The notes under the pieces were generated by a model. It ran no database searches and was not told the DNA's origin. It was given only the letters and a program-made list of their open reading frames with translations. From assembly GCA_019637615.1 (NCBI GenBank), contig JAHBVJ010000006.1, positions 186,001 through 250,000 on the forward strand: DNA of 64,000 nt, given 5' to 3'. Within the stretch, counting starts at the first letter, position 1; each line of letters opens with the position of its first letter. Made by a program: the position numbers and the translations under genes. Positions 33,567 through 43,127 of the stretch are shown piece after piece. The stretch is from Anaerolineae bacterium. GTDB lineage: Bacteria > Chloroflexota > Anaerolineae > Aggregatilineales > UBA2796.

Positions 33567-34172
33567 ATGATGGAAAGTAGAGTTGCAGTCCATCACATGG
33601 AACGATCACAGGAAGAGTTAACGCTGCTCCGAGAGATCGCGGCTGGCAACGGGCAAGCGTTGGAGAAATTCTACGCGCGCTTTGGGTCGGCATTGCTCAG
33701 TTACCTGATGGCATGGCTGGGGGATCGGCAGCAAGCGGAAGAAGTCTTGCAGGATGTCATGTTGGCAGTCTGGGATCACGCTGGCGAATTCCGGGGCGAA
33801 AGCAGCGTATATACATGGCTGCTCGTGATCGCAAGGAATCGAGCTATGAACGCACAACGTAAATTCCAACCGGACAACGTGCCATTAGATGACCGCGAAA
33901 CATTGGCAAGCCCCGATACTGGCCCGCAAGAAGCGGCTGAACGCAAAGTCGCTGCGACAACAGTGCGCAAGGCACTCACGGAACTGCCCGAACACCAACG
34001 TGAAGTGCTTGTGCTAACCTTTTATCATCATCTATCGGGGCAAGAGATCGCTGATATGCTCGGCGTCAGCATTGGCACGGTAAAAAGCCGTCTGAGCCGC
34101 GCCAAAGAAGCGCTGAGGCATGTTTTGCAGAACTATGGGGCAGCCGGACTACAAGCCGGGAGCGCACGATGA
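33567..34172 (+). CDS. ECF-type RNA polymerase sigma factor
   Basis: The 201-residue protein has region 2 (FYARFGSALLSYLMAWLGDRQQAEEVLQDV, VYTWLLVIARNRAMNA) and region 4 (LPEHQREVLVLTFYHHLSGQEIADMLGVSIGTVKSRLSRAKEALR). It should direct polymerase to a small stress or envelope regulon. Its stop overlaps the next start by 4 bases (ATGA). The partner encodes a zinc-finger anti-sigma domain, so the two form a sigma/anti-sigma pair. A second in-frame ATG occurs at 33597. Confidence 0.93.
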   Translation: MMESRVAVHHMERSQEELTLLREIAAGNGQALEKFYARFGSALLSYLMAWLGDRQQAEEVLQDVMLAVWDHAGEFRGESSVYTWLLVIARNRAMNAQRKFQPDNVPLDDRETLASPDTGPQEAAERKVAATTVRKALTELPEHQREVLVLTFYHHLSGQEIADMLGVSIGTVKSRLSRAKEALRHVLQNYGAAGLQAGSAR

Positions 34173-35395
34173 CCACACCCACGACACCACCTTCCGCCAA
34201 CCATAATCACGCCACCCATGATCAAATCGAAGGATTGCTACCTTTTTTCGTCGCTGGCACTTTGCAACAACCAGACGCCGACTATGTGCGGCAGCATCTT
34301 TCGACTTGCCCACGCTGCCGCCAATCGCTGACGGAGTGGTTCGAGATCGCGCACGCTGTCCAAAGTGAAGCGCAGGCATGGGGTGTGCCGCTGCCACCGC
34401 TGGCGGAACGCGTCCGCGCGCGGGCTGGCTTGAACCAAGCGCCGCCAGCTGCCCTTCATCAACGCATTCCGCTGGAACTGCCAGTCGGGGACACAATCAA
34501 CGCACGGCCTGCCTCTGGTTCGCGAGGGACAGCTGCCAATGCACAACGCCGACGGCTACCGCTTACGCTCGTCGCCGCGATGCTTACGCTGATCCTCGCC
34601 AGCGGGTTATTCGCCGCATTACGGCGTGGTGATCAGGCCAGCGCACCTACGGTGACCGTATCCGTTATTCCGCCCTCGTTCACGCCATTGCCAACCAATC
34701 CAACGCCTGTAACACCGACGCCAACGCTCAGTATTCCGACGCTGGAGCATCCGACGAGCACAGAGCCAGTCGTCATCGTGCCACCGACAGCCGCACTGAT
34801 TACCTTGACGCCGCGCCCAACGCAGCCACTGCCACAGCCGACGGCGACGAACGAATACGAGATTCCGCCCGGCATGTGCGTCGTCACCAACGCGACAGGG
34901 CTGGAAATTTACGTCTACACGCAGCCATTTGATGGTGCGCCCATCGCGGGATCACTGCCGCCGAATCAGCAGGTAGTCACCTTCGTCACCAACGGCTTAG
35001 GCTGGTATCAGGTGAGTTCGGTAGGCGCAGGGCTGATCGGGTGGGTAAAGGGCGATCAGGTCGCATTCCGTGGCGAATGCTCCGATCTGCCGCTGCCAAC
35101 GCCGACCTACACGCCAACCGTTGTGAGCGATGCGTGCATCGCCATCCCGCACTCATCCGACGCACTGCCACTGTACTACGGGCCGGGGACGCAGTATGAG
35201 TTCGCCACCTATGTACCCGCTACGGAACGCCTAGTGGTGTTATCACACAGCGAAGCGGGCTGGTGGCAAGTGCAGTATTCTATGAACAGTTCGTTGTTCG
35301 TGGGGTGGGTAGACGGTGCGTTGATCTCCGTACAAGGCGCGGCCTGCGATTCGATCACCATCAACAGCGCGTTTGAGGCGACGCCCGTGCCATAG
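34169..35395 (+). CDS. Transmembrane anti-sigma factor with extracytoplasmic SH3-like domains
   Basis: The 408-residue protein has a zf-HC2 anti-sigma domain (residues 17-75, VRQHLSTCPRCR) and one membrane helix (about 130-152). A Thr/Pro-rich outer linker (about 160-225) and two SH3b-like repeats follow; each has a Cys near its start and ends with WVKGDQV or WVDGALI. It likely holds the ECF sigma factor inactive and senses the cell wall or an extracellular ligand through the SH3 domains. Translation is coupled to the sigma gene by a 4-base overlap. Confidence 0.88.
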   Translation: MTTPTTPPSANHNHATHDQIEGLLPFFVAGTLQQPDADYVRQHLSTCPRCRQSLTEWFEIAHAVQSEAQAWGVPLPPLAERVRARAGLNQAPPAALHQRIPLELPVGDTINARPASGSRGTAANAQRRRLPLTLVAAMLTLILASGLFAALRRGDQASAPTVTVSVIPPSFTPLPTNPTPVTPTPTLSIPTLEHPTSTEPVVIVPPTAALITLTPRPTQPLPQPTATNEYEIPPGMCVVTNATGLEIYVYTQPFDGAPIAGSLPPNQQVVTFVTNGLGWYQVSSVGAGLIGWVKGDQVAFRGECSDLPLPTPTYTPTVVSDACIAIPHSSDALPLYYGPGTQYEFATYVPATERLVVLSHSEAGWWQVQYSMNSSLFVGWVDGALISVQGAACDSITINSAFEATPVP

Positions 35396-35410
35396 CGAGG
35401 CATCCATTGA

Positions 35411-35445
35411 GTGACCACGCTCTCGCCTCTAGTGGCGGTGGTCAC
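35411..35445. terminator. Hairpin between convergent genes
   Basis: GTGACCAC (35411-35418) pairs with GTGGTCAC (35438-35445). It sits between the anti-sigma and MFS gene ends. There is no U-tract, so termination is uncertain. Confidence 0.4.
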
Positions 35446-35454
35446 CGATTCTCA

Positions 35455-36672
35455 CTATACCTGATCGAGTTTGGGAGACAAAACTCGCGGAGACGCCTCA
35501 CGTTTGCCATAGACGAGCATATATTCGTGCAGCGCCAGCAGCACAATAGCTTGGATCACGAGCATGATGGGGATGGCTTCGATGGAAAGCTGCACAGCTA
35601 ACGATCCGGCGATGCTCGGCAGCACCGCCGCTCCTAACGCGCCCGCGCCCATCTGGAACCCGACGGCGTTTGCCATGTGCGCGAGGCCGAAGCGCTCGCC
35701 AGATTGAGCCGTCAGCGTGGGAAAGATCGGGCCGAGCGAGAGACCCGTTAGCAGCAAACCAAGATAGCTCAGATTCGGATCGCGATACAGCCAGATCATC
35801 AGCGAACCGAGGATGATCCCCACCGTACTGAAGCGAATCAGGCGCGTTTTGCCGATGCGGTCTACGATGCTGCCAAGCCCCAAGCGCCCTACGGTGAAAC
35901 CGAGCCAGAACAACGTGATCCATGTGCTCACTGTGCGCGGATCGATGCCGCGTCCGTCGGTGTAGAGCGCGTTGACGAACTGCCCCGTAGCGACTTCCGC
36001 GCCGCCATAGACGAAGAAAACCGCCAAACACAGCCACAATAACCGCAATTTCAACGTCTGGCGGACGGAGGCGGGACGCAGTGGCGCTTGTCCCTCGACG
36101 TGATGCGGGATGAGCTGCCAATCTGCCGACAGCGGGATCAGCAGCAACCACAGGACGCAAATTGCCGCACCCACCAGCAGATAGACGAACTGCCACGGAT
36201 GCCCCAGATCGCGCACCAGCCATGTGATCAACTGCGGGCCGATCATCAAGCCGAGGCCGAATACACCTTGCAGCCAGTTCAAGCGGCGGGCGTTGTAATT
36301 GGACACGACATAGGTGCTGAGTCCACTGCCGAACGCGGAGTCGCCCAAGCCCGCGATGAACGCCGACAGCAGCAGCACCGCCCACGACGGCGCGAGGCCG
36401 TAGCCGAGTGAGCCGATCCCGAACAGCATCACCCCACCCAAGATAAACTTACGCAACCCCAACTGCCCGATCAGCCGACCGCTGGCAAAACTGCTGAACA
36501 GCCGCGCCAACATCCCACCGCCGACGAGCAACCCAAGCGACTCGAAGCCGAGGCCAAAGCTCTTCTGGATATAAGGCCAGCCGACCCCGATCATGCCGAC
36601 TTGGATGCCGAGCAAAATCTGGATCACATGCCCGATCAACAACCCGATCTCACTGCGTGTACTCTGCCGCAT
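35455..36672 (-). CDS. Major facilitator superfamily transporter
   Basis: The 405-residue protein has about 12 hydrophobic segments in two halves. It carries a GRLIGQLGLRKF loop between helices 2 and 3 and the matching GRLGLGSIVDRIGKTR loop in the second half, both typical MFS A-motif variants. Substrate cannot be inferred from the sequence or its neighbours. It is unrelated in context to the anti-sigma gene it converges with. Confidence 0.85.
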   Translation of the reverse strand: MRQSTRSEIGLLIGHVIQILLGIQVGMIGVGWPYIQKSFGLGFESLGLLVGGGMLARLFSSFASGRLIGQLGLRKFILGGVMLFGIGSLGYGLAPSWAVLLLSAFIAGLGDSAFGSGLSTYVVSNYNARRLNWLQGVFGLGLMIGPQLITWLVRDLGHPWQFVYLLVGAAICVLWLLLIPLSADWQLIPHHVEGQAPLRPASVRQTLKLRLLWLCLAVFFVYGGAEVATGQFVNALYTDGRGIDPRTVSTWITLFWLGFTVGRLGLGSIVDRIGKTRLIRFSTVGIILGSLMIWLYRDPNLSYLGLLLTGLSLGPIFPTLTAQSGERFGLAHMANAVGFQMGAGALGAAVLPSIAGSLAVQLSIEAIPIMLVIQAIVLLALHEYMLVYGKREASPRVLSPKLDQV

Positions 36673-36784
36673 TCAATACTCATTCTGTGTGGTGCTGCGA
36701 AGTTGCCGCCAATACTACAAGCCTTCGCGCGGATTTGCGATCATTGGCTTTTAAACTGGCAGCGACGAGCGGGGAAGCGGACGA

Positions 36785-36810
36785 AAAAAGAGGCGGATGG
36801 TTCCGCCTCT
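36785..36810 (-). terminator. Rho-independent terminator of the feo operon
   Basis: On the minus strand AGAGGCGGA (36810-36802) pairs with TCCGCCTCT (36797-36789), followed by TTTTT. It lies just after the feoC-like stop. Confidence 0.88.
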
Positions 36811-36823
36811 CGTCATTGGTCGA

Positions 36824-37120
36824 TTAACTGCCACAGTGCCCGCACGTACAGGGCGGGGCGGGCGCTGGATCGTGGTCGTTGACGATCTCATAGTAGCGCG
36901 GCAAGTGGAGAATGTAAGGACACTCACCTTTGATACCGCAAGTGGTGCAGGAATTTCCATCCGCACCGACTTCGCGCAGCTTACCTTTGCGCACCCAGTA
37001 GTCGATCATGCCGTGAAGGACGCCGAGTTCAAGCTGCATCTCACGCGCCATCTGGTTGATCGATATGGGCGTGGATTGGTCTGCAAAACGGTTTAGGACT
37101 TCGCGCAGTTGACTTGCCAT
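36824..37120 (-). CDS. feoC: FeoC-like winged-helix protein
   Basis: The 98-residue protein has a winged-helix region (LREVLNRFADQSTPISINQMA) and a Cys cluster, CTTCGIKGEC, followed by a C-terminal CTCGHC. It matches the FeoC class that modulates FeoB; the Cys cluster may hold iron-sulfur. The ATG at 37120 has GGGAGGGTGAGG upstream. It is the last gene of the feo operon, 4 bases after feoB. Confidence 0.8.
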   Translation of the reverse strand: MASQLREVLNRFADQSTPISINQMAREMQLELGVLHGMIDYWVRKGKLREVGADGNSCTTCGIKGECPYILHLPRYYEIVNDHDPAPAPPCTCGHCGS

Positions 37121-37124
37121 CGCC

Positions 37125-39365
37125 TCACCCTCCCAACCCAAGCAGCGTACCGACTTGGAAGACGATCACCGCGCCAGCCCATGCTAACGCGAAGGTGTAG
37201 GCGACTTGATAACCGACGAAGCGAAGTCCGAATTCGTGGCGCATGGCGGTCAGGGTAGCCATGCAGGGCGTATACAGCAGCACGAAGACCGTGAAGGCGA
37301 TGGCTGCCAGCGGCGAAAAGACCTGCGTGAGCGCGTTTTCCAAAGCGGTGTTTTCTTCTTCGTCGGCGGCGGTGCCTAAGAAATTGGCTTCCGGCATATG
37401 GACGAAGGGGATGATATTCACGGTGCGCGGCACGATGTTGACGACTTCTTGCACCGTCAAGACCGTCGCTTGCAGGAATGAACGACCAGTGTCCACAAGG
37501 TCTTCGGTAAAGGTGGGCACGACTTCCGGCTCGGCGGGCTTTTCCGCCTCACCGACGTAAATCTGATTCATGGTGCCGATGACGACTTCTTTGGCGATGA
37601 AGCCCGACATCAGCGCGCCGGAGGCTTGCCATTTGCCGAAACCAGCCGGCGCAAAGGCGGGCGCAATCGTCCGGCTGATCGCGCCGAATAGGCTGTTTTC
37701 CGGTGCGACCTCGTTGAAACTGCCTTCACCAGTCACGGGAATTGCCATCAACAGCCAGATCACGATGGAAGTGGCGAGAATGATCGTCCATGCCTTGCGC
37801 ACGAAACTGCTGGTACGATCCCATGTTTGACGCCAGACATCGCGCAGACGCGGCGCACGATAGGGCGGCAATTCCATCACGAACGGCTGCGGCGGCTTGT
37901 TGCGGTAGACCGTGCGGCGCAGCGCCCACCCCGTCAGCAGCGCGACACCAATGCCGAGCATATACATGCCGAAGATCAAGTTGCCGGACTGTGCGCCGAA
38001 AAACGCGGTGCCGATGACGACGTAGACAGGCAACCGCGCGCCACAACTCATGAAGGTGACGAGGAAGCCAGTGAGTCTGCGATCATCTTGATTTTCAAGG
38101 GTGCGAGTCGCATACACGGCGGGCACCGTGCAGCCGAAGCCGACCAGCATCGGCAGGAAGCTCTTGCCGTGCAAGCCCATCGCCCGCATCGCGCGATCCA
38201 TGACGAAGGCCGCCCGCGCCATATAACCGCTGTCTTCCAGCACGCCAATCGCCAGATACAGCGACATCAGGACGGGCACGAAGACCAGTACGCCGCCGAC
38301 GCCCGCGATCACCCCGTTGACCAGCAGCGCTTCAACCCATGAGCCATGCAAGCCGACTGCTGTCAGCAGCGCGGTTGCCCACCGCGTAACGGGGCCGCTG
38401 ATCAGACCATCGACCCAATCTAAGAAGGGGGCGCTGACATTGGCGGTGATCTGGAAAACGCACCACATCAGCAGCAGGAAAATCGGCACGCCCCACAGCC
38501 GATGCGTCAACACGCGGTCGAGCTTGTCGGAATTCGTTTCGACCAGATGATTCGGGCGAGTCAGCGCGCCAGAAACGATGGTATTGATGAAAGAATAGCG
38601 TCCATCGGTGATCAGCGTTTCGGCATCGTCGCCCGTTTCCGCTTCGATGCGCTCGGCGGCGATCTGGGCGGTGTCGATGAGTGGTGTGAAGGCGGAAAGG
38701 CGCTTGATGATGTCTTCGTCGGCTTCCAGCAGCTTGATCGCCAACCAGCGTGGAACATACGTCGCGGTCAAAGTGGGATATGTGGTGATGGAATCCACGA
38801 GTAAGTTGATTTCGCGTTCAAGGGCTGGATGATAGACAATGGCGGTTGATTGGGCTGTTCCCGTTCGCGTCGCCTGATGAACGGCGTTTTTTAGCGCGTC
38901 CACGCCAAGGCCGCTATTGCCCACCGTCTCGATCACAGGCATCCCGTTCAGCCGTTTGGAGAGCGCCGCCCGATCAATGATCAGGCCACGACTGCGGGCA
39001 ATATCACTCATGTTCAGCGCCAGAATCACGGGCACGGCTAATTCGAGGAGCTGCGTGACCAGATAGAGGTTGCGCTCCAGATTCGAGGCATCGACCACTG
39101 CGACGACGGCATCGGGACGCTCGTTTATAATGAAATCGCGAGAGATGATCTCCTCGATGGAGTAGGCAGTCAGGCTGTAGGTACCCGGCAAATCAACGAT
39201 GATGACATCTTGACCAGCCGTACGAAGACGCCCTTCTTTTTTCTCGACGGTTTTTCCGGGCCAATTCCCAACATGCTGCCGTGAGCCGGTCAGCGCGTTA
39301 AACAGGGTACTTTTACCAACATTGGGGTTCCCTGCAAGGGCTATCTTGATGGCTTGTGCTGCCAT
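37125..39365 (-). CDS. feoB: Ferrous iron transporter FeoB
   Basis: The 746-residue protein has an N-terminal G domain: [12 protein letters not shown] (G1), DLPGTYS (G3) and ALNMSD (G4, with Ser in place of the usual Ile/Lys). A helical GDI region follows, then membrane helices with the CGARLPVY Gate segment. It imports Fe(II) driven by nucleotide hydrolysis. The ATG at 39365 begins [13 protein letters not shown], 2 bases after feoA. It forms one transcription unit with a Fur-FeoA fusion, feoA and feoC. Confidence 0.95.
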   Translation of the reverse strand: MAAQAIKIALAGNPNVGKSTLFNALTGSRQHVGNWPGKTVEKKEGRLRTAGQDVIIVDLPGTYSLTAYSIEEIISRDFIINERPDAVVAVVDASNLERNLYLVTQLLELAVPVILALNMSDIARSRGLIIDRAALSKRLNGMPVIETVGNSGLGVDALKNAVHQATRTGTAQSTAIVYHPALEREINLLVDSITTYPTLTATYVPRWLAIKLLEADEDIIKRLSAFTPLIDTAQIAAERIEAETGDDAETLITDGRYSFINTIVSGALTRPNHLVETNSDKLDRVLTHRLWGVPIFLLLMWCVFQITANVSAPFLDWVDGLISGPVTRWATALLTAVGLHGSWVEALLVNGVIAGVGGVLVFVPVLMSLYLAIGVLEDSGYMARAAFVMDRAMRAMGLHGKSFLPMLVGFGCTVPAVYATRTLENQDDRRLTGFLVTFMSCGARLPVYVVIGTAFFGAQSGNLIFGMYMLGIGVALLTGWALRRTVYRNKPPQPFVMELPPYRAPRLRDVWRQTWDRTSSFVRKAWTIILATSIVIWLLMAIPVTGEGSFNEVAPENSLFGAISRTIAPAFAPAGFGKWQASGALMSGFIAKEVVIGTMNQIYVGEAEKPAEPEVVPTFTEDLVDTGRSFLQATVLTVQEVVNIVPRTVNIIPFVHMPEANFLGTAADEEENTALENALTQVFSPLAAIAFTVFVLLYTPCMATLTAMRHEFGLRFVGYQVAYTFALAWAGAVIVFQVGTLLGLGG

Positions 39366-39367
39366 AG

Positions 39368-39631
39368 CTATAAGTCTCCCTCGACTTTTGTAACCATTAT
39401 TTTCTGCGCCATGCCCAGCCCGACCGCTAACCGTGAATCGTTTTTCACCGCCAAGATCATCGGGCCACTCGTTCCGCCTTGCACGATGCGCACGCACATG
39501 CCAACGTTCAGGCCGAGGTCACCAAGATGCTGACGGAGCTTGTCGCCAGCACGTATTTCGGTTAACGCGACGGTTTCCCCAACGGCGGCAAACGTCAAGG
39601 GATAGCTGTTGGTGGTATCACTTCTGCTCAT
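39368..39631 (-). CDS. feoA: FeoA protein
   Basis: The 87-residue SH3-like protein has [31 protein letters not shown] and a C-terminal [13 protein letters not shown] strand. FeoA binds FeoB and aids Fe(II) uptake. It overlaps the upstream fur-feoA gene by 4 bases and ends 2 bases before feoB, so it is probably translationally coupled. Confidence 0.9.
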   Translation of the reverse strand: MSRSDTTNSYPLTFAAVGETVALTEIRAGDKLRQHLGDLGLNVGMCVRIVQGGTSGPMILAVKNDSRLAVGLGMAQKIMVTKVEGDL

Positions 39632-40311
39632 CGATCGACGTCCGATCCAAGGGGCACGATCTCAACGAGTTCGGCCTCTGATTTACGCAGCGACAGGTGA
39701 TAGCCGCGCACCATGTACTCAATCGGATCACCCATCGGGGCGGCTTTGACCATTTCGATGCGGACGCCTTTGCTCAAGCCCATATCCATCAGGCGGCGGC
39801 GTACAGCACCTTTCCCGTTGATCGTTCGAATCGTGGCAGACTCACCTGTTCGCAAGCCATCTAAGGTCATGGTTTGTTCCTTCTCGCGACAATCCGCACA
39901 AATTCCACTGGCACACATACACAGCGACATCACATCCGCGCCGAGTTGATCGCGCAGTTCATCCTTGATTTGCTCGATTAACTCCGATTGGAAGGGCGTC
40001 ACCCGACCACAGCGGCGGCAGGCGAAGTGGAACGCATCTGTCCTATCGTTGATGCGGTAGACTTTGCGGTCATGTTCGCTGGATACATAATGCGAGGCGA
40101 TGAGCTGTGCATCTTCCAAGGTGTGCAGCGTGCGGTAGATCGTTGGTAAGCTGATGTTGGGATCAAGTTCGCTGGCAAGCTGAAATAAATGCTCGGCATC
40201 GATGTCGTGCTCAAGCTGGGATAGCAGATCAAGCAGCATTTCTCGCTGCGTGGTGATGCGTCCCCCGCTGGCGCGGATCGCGTCTCTTGACTGCTGAATA
40301 AAGGTCATCAT
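39628..40311 (-). CDS. Fur-type regulator fused to a FeoA domain
   Basis: The 227-residue protein joins a Fur-family repressor (about 1-140) to a FeoA-like SH3 domain (about 148-222). The Fur part has RITTQREMLLDLL, SLPTIYRTLHTLEDAQLI (recognition helix) and FHFACRRCGRV with CMCASGICADC for metal sites. The FeoA part has LDGLRTGESATIRTI and RRRLMDMGLSKGVRIEMV. This places the iron sensor and a FeoA module on one chain at the head of the feo operon, and direct autoregulation is likely. Start is the first of two ATGs (40311, 40308). Confidence 0.9.
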   Translation of the reverse strand: MMTFIQQSRDAIRASGGRITTQREMLLDLLSQLEHDIDAEHLFQLASELDPNISLPTIYRTLHTLEDAQLIASHYVSSEHDRKVYRINDRTDAFHFACRRCGRVTPFQSELIEQIKDELRDQLGADVMSLCMCASGICADCREKEQTMTLDGLRTGESATIRTINGKGAVRRRLMDMGLSKGVRIEMVKAAPMGDPIEYMVRGYHLSLRKSEAELVEIVPLGSDVDR

Positions 40312-40513
40312 GTGCCCATTTCATTTATTGCAAATCGTTTACGATAGGCAGTATAGAACGCCGTCAAGTGGGCAGACAGTGACAAATATCATGGAGCTGA
40401 ATGCAGGTGATCACTCTGGCATGACTTCGGGGACTGGATCAGCCAGTTGACAACCCACTGGCGGTTCGCTACATTGGCGCGTGGGCTTGGGACGGCGGGT
40501 AAGGCGGCGATAC

Positions 40514-41503
40514 ATGAAGTATTTCGTGACCGGAGCGACAGGCTTTATCGGGAAACGAGTGGCGCAGCAGTTGACGGCAGCGGGACATGAAGTGATCGCG
40601 TTGGTGCGCACGCCCGCCAAGGCAACAAATCTCGCCCAACATGGCGTGACGCTGGCACAAGGTGATATTACCGACAAAGAGAGTATGCGTGCGCCGATGA
40701 CCGGCGTGGACGGCGTGTTTCACATCGCTGGTTGGTACGAGGTGGGCACCAAGGACAAAACGCCGGGAGAACGCATCAATATTCAGGGTACGCGCAACGT
40801 CTTGGAAATGATGCGCGAATTGAACATCCCCAAAGGCGTGTATACCAGTACCTTGGCGGTCAACTCGGACACGCACGGTCAGGTGGTGGACGAGAACTAC
40901 CACTTCACGGGGCAGCACATCAGCGAATATGACCGCACCAAAGCCGTCGCGCATCAGGACGTTGCCGAGCCGATGATCAAGGCTGGTCTGCCGCTGGCGA
41001 TCGCGAGTCCGGGCTTGGTGTACGGCTCCGGCGATCACAGCAACGTGCGGACGACGCTGCAAGGATATTTGCAGAGACGGCTGCCGATGATCCCGCAGAA
41101 AACTGGCTATTGCTGGGCACATGTGGACGACATCGCGGCGGGGCATGTGCAAGCGATGGAAAAAGGCATCATTGGCGAGACTTATTTCATCTGCGGCCCC
41201 ACCTATACGCTGGTCGAGGCGTTGCAAATGGCGCAGCGCATCACGGGCATTCCGGTGCCGATGGCGGTTCCGCCCGCCCTGTTCAGCATCAGCGCGGCAA
41301 TGACGGGAATAGTCGAGCGTTTCGTCACCTTGCCGCCCTTGTATACAGCGGAAGGGCTGCGGGTGGCGGCGGGCGTGACCTACTTCGGCAGCAACGCCAA
41401 AGCCAAACGCGAACTCGGTTTCGATCCGCGTCCGCTGGAAGTCGGCTTGCGCGAACTGCTGCGGTACGAGATGACCGAACTCGGCATGAAGCCGAACTTT
41501 TAG
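40514..41503 (+). CDS. NAD-dependent epimerase/dehydratase (extended SDR)
   Basis: The 329-residue protein has the Rossmann start YFVTGATGFIGKRVAQQL with G-x-x-G-x-x-G, a VDGVFHIAGWYEVG strand, and an extended-SDR substrate half. The usual YxxxK is present as YDRTK (in HISEYDRTKA). The substrate could be a sugar nucleotide or a hydroxylated lipid; the neighbours do not settle it. The ATG at 40514 is preferred to a longer frame. Confidence 0.83.
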   Translation: MKYFVTGATGFIGKRVAQQLTAAGHEVIALVRTPAKATNLAQHGVTLAQGDITDKESMRAPMTGVDGVFHIAGWYEVGTKDKTPGERINIQGTRNVLEMMRELNIPKGVYTSTLAVNSDTHGQVVDENYHFTGQHISEYDRTKAVAHQDVAEPMIKAGLPLAIASPGLVYGSGDHSNVRTTLQGYLQRRLPMIPQKTGYCWAHVDDIAAGHVQAMEKGIIGETYFICGPTYTLVEALQMAQRITGIPVPMAVPPALFSISAAMTGIVERFVTLPPLYTAEGLRVAAGVTYFGSNAKAKRELGFDPRPLEVGLRELLRYEMTELGMKPNF

Positions 41504-41531
41504 CAGTCGTTACGCGATAAAGGAATAGCAA

Positions 41532-42497
41532 TTACGCTTGTTTGTCATAACGTTGGGCGATGGCCTGTGCCCACGTTTTGACCAGTTGATCTAGCTCATC
41601 GGGCGCGATCACTTCGGCAAACGGGCCGCACGACAGCACGTTGCCCGCCGCTTCTTCGAGCACTTCGAAGCGGACGTTGACGACGTGCCAGCCTGTCTCG
41701 TCGGGCGGCTCGACATGTTCCACCCGCCCGAAGCGCCACCAGCCGTAAATGCGCTCGATCCAATCGGGATGGACGCGCAGCACGGCGGGATAACGCGGGA
41801 GGTTGGCGACGAATTCTTGCGACGACTTCGCCCAGAAGTCCGCCAAGTTGAAGTCCGGCGGACGCACGGCGGGTTGATCCAGCACATGGGCGTGCTGGAC
41901 GCGTGAAACCCGATATGTGCGCAGTTCGCCATCAACCGCCGCGACGAGATACCACGTTTTCCCCTTCGCCACCAGCCCCAGCGCATCGACTTCGCGTTCG
42001 ACGGTCTCGCCATCGCTGCGTCCGTAGAGGAGTCGTAAACGTCGGCTGTTCAGCACGGCCTCTTGAATCACGCCGAAGCATAAATCCTCTGTCTTGGATG
42101 GATGCCAACCCGGCATATCGATCAAGATGTAGTCGCGAATATCGGCGGCGCTGTGACGCTGCATGGAAGGCAGCGCGGCGTAGAGTTTGATCAGCGCGGC
42201 ATCATGCGCCTGTTTCAGGCCGAGGTCGGATAGCAACTGCGTCGGCGTGGTCAGGAACAGCGCTTGGATTTCGGCGGCAGTCAGCCCGGTCAGGTCGGTC
42301 TGGTACGGCGCGAGCAGCATCCAGCCGCCATGTGCGCCGCGTTCGGCAGTCACCGGAATGCCCGCCGTCGTCAGGGCGTCCATGTCACGGTGGATGGTGC
42401 GCTCGGAGACTTCCAGACGGGCAGCGAGTTCCCGCGTGCTCAGGCGCGGATGCGTTTGCAGCAGCAGCAAAATCGAGACAAGACGATCAGCACGCAT
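41532..42497 (-). CDS. WYL-domain transcriptional regulator (YafY-like)
   Basis: The 321-residue protein has an N-terminal HTH (LSTRELAARLEVSERTIHRDMDALTTAGIPV, about 18-48) and a C-terminal WYL region (GLVAKGKTWYLVAAVDGELRTYRVSRV). WYL proteins often repress or activate neighbouring genes through small ligands. It is divergent from a PNPOx-like gene, and the spacer holds repeated GACATGAT elements (42540-42575). The ATG at 42497 follows GAGGAA; the frame is open further upstream to 42761. Confidence 0.88.
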   Translation of the reverse strand: MRADRLVSILLLLQTHPRLSTRELAARLEVSERTIHRDMDALTTAGIPVTAERGAHGGWMLLAPYQTDLTGLTAAEIQALFLTTPTQLLSDLGLKQAHDAALIKLYAALPSMQRHSAADIRDYILIDMPGWHPSKTEDLCFGVIQEAVLNSRRLRLLYGRSDGETVEREVDALGLVAKGKTWYLVAAVDGELRTYRVSRVQHAHVLDQPAVRPPDFNLADFWAKSSQEFVANLPRYPAVLRVHPDWIERIYGWWRFGRVEHVEPPDETGWHVVNVRFEVLEEAAGNVLSCGPFAEVIAPDELDQLVKTWAQAIAQRYDKQA

Positions 42498-42593
42498 CAA
42501 CAATTCCTCATTTGATCTGCGATTATTATGACAGAAGATGACATGATTGACGGAGTAGGATTGACATGATCCGATGTAATTTAGGAGCAGCGT

Positions 42594-43073
42594 ATGGCGA
42601 TGAATACCCTTGTACCGCGACGTGACCGACCAGACATTCCGAAAGAATATGGCGTACCAGACACGGACGAAGGGCTGGTTGAATGGCCTTGGGTGGTAGA
42701 ACAGCTTGAGAAAGCGCGTAATTACTGGTTGATCAGCCAGTATCCCGACGGACGCCCTCACTGTGTGCCATCATGGGGTGCATGGGTGGAAAACAAGCTC
42801 TATTTCAGCGGTGGCGACATGACCCGCCACGCCAAGAATCTGGCGGTCACGCCGGGCATGATCGCGCATCTGGAAAGCGGCGATCAGGTGGTGATCATCT
42901 ACGGGAAAGCGGTGAATGCCAGCAACACACCGCCGGAGATCATGAAGCAGATCGAAAAAGCCTACGTTGAAAAATACGGCGCGGGCGAAGGGGCGACGTA
43001 TGCGCTAGTGCCCGACAAAATCCTCGCGTGGACGACATATCCGACGACGCCCACGCGGTTCACGTTTGGATGA
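42594..43073 (+). CDS. Pyridoxamine 5'-phosphate oxidase-like flavin-binding protein
   Basis: The 159-residue protein has the split-barrel fold of PNPOx-related proteins: ARNYWLISQYPDGRPHCVPSWGAWVENKLYF, TRHAKNLAVTPGMIAHL and ILAWTTYPTTPTRFTF. It may bind FMN or F420 and act on a small oxidised compound. It is divergent from the WYL regulator, which probably controls it. Start is ATG at 42594 after AGGAG. Confidence 0.83.
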   Translation: MAMNTLVPRRDRPDIPKEYGVPDTDEGLVEWPWVVEQLEKARNYWLISQYPDGRPHCVPSWGAWVENKLYFSGGDMTRHAKNLAVTPGMIAHLESGDQVVIIYGKAVNASNTPPEIMKQIEKAYVEKYGAGEGATYALVPDKILAWTTYPTTPTRFTFG

Positions 43074-43080
43074 TTAGTGG

Positions 43081-43125
43081 GATGGTGATCGCCCGTTTCC
43101 GCCCCAGAAGCGGGCTATCACCATC
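43081..43125. terminator. Hairpin between convergent genes
   Basis: GATGGTGATCGCCCG (43081-43095) pairs with CGGGCTATCACCATC (43111-43125) with one internal mismatch. It lies between the PNPOx-like and MFS ends. There is no U-tract. Confidence 0.5.
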
Positions 43126-43127
43126 GA

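Noticed and set aside
40321..40370. Possible Fur box upstream of the fur-feoA gene
   Set aside because: The AAATCGTTT core is only a weak palindrome and does not fit the 7-1-7 Fur site; no confident -35/-10 pair was found.
42540..42580. Repeated GACATGAT elements between the WYL and PNPOx-like genes as an operator
   Set aside because: They are direct, imperfect and short; noted in the gene entry but not supported well enough as a separate site.
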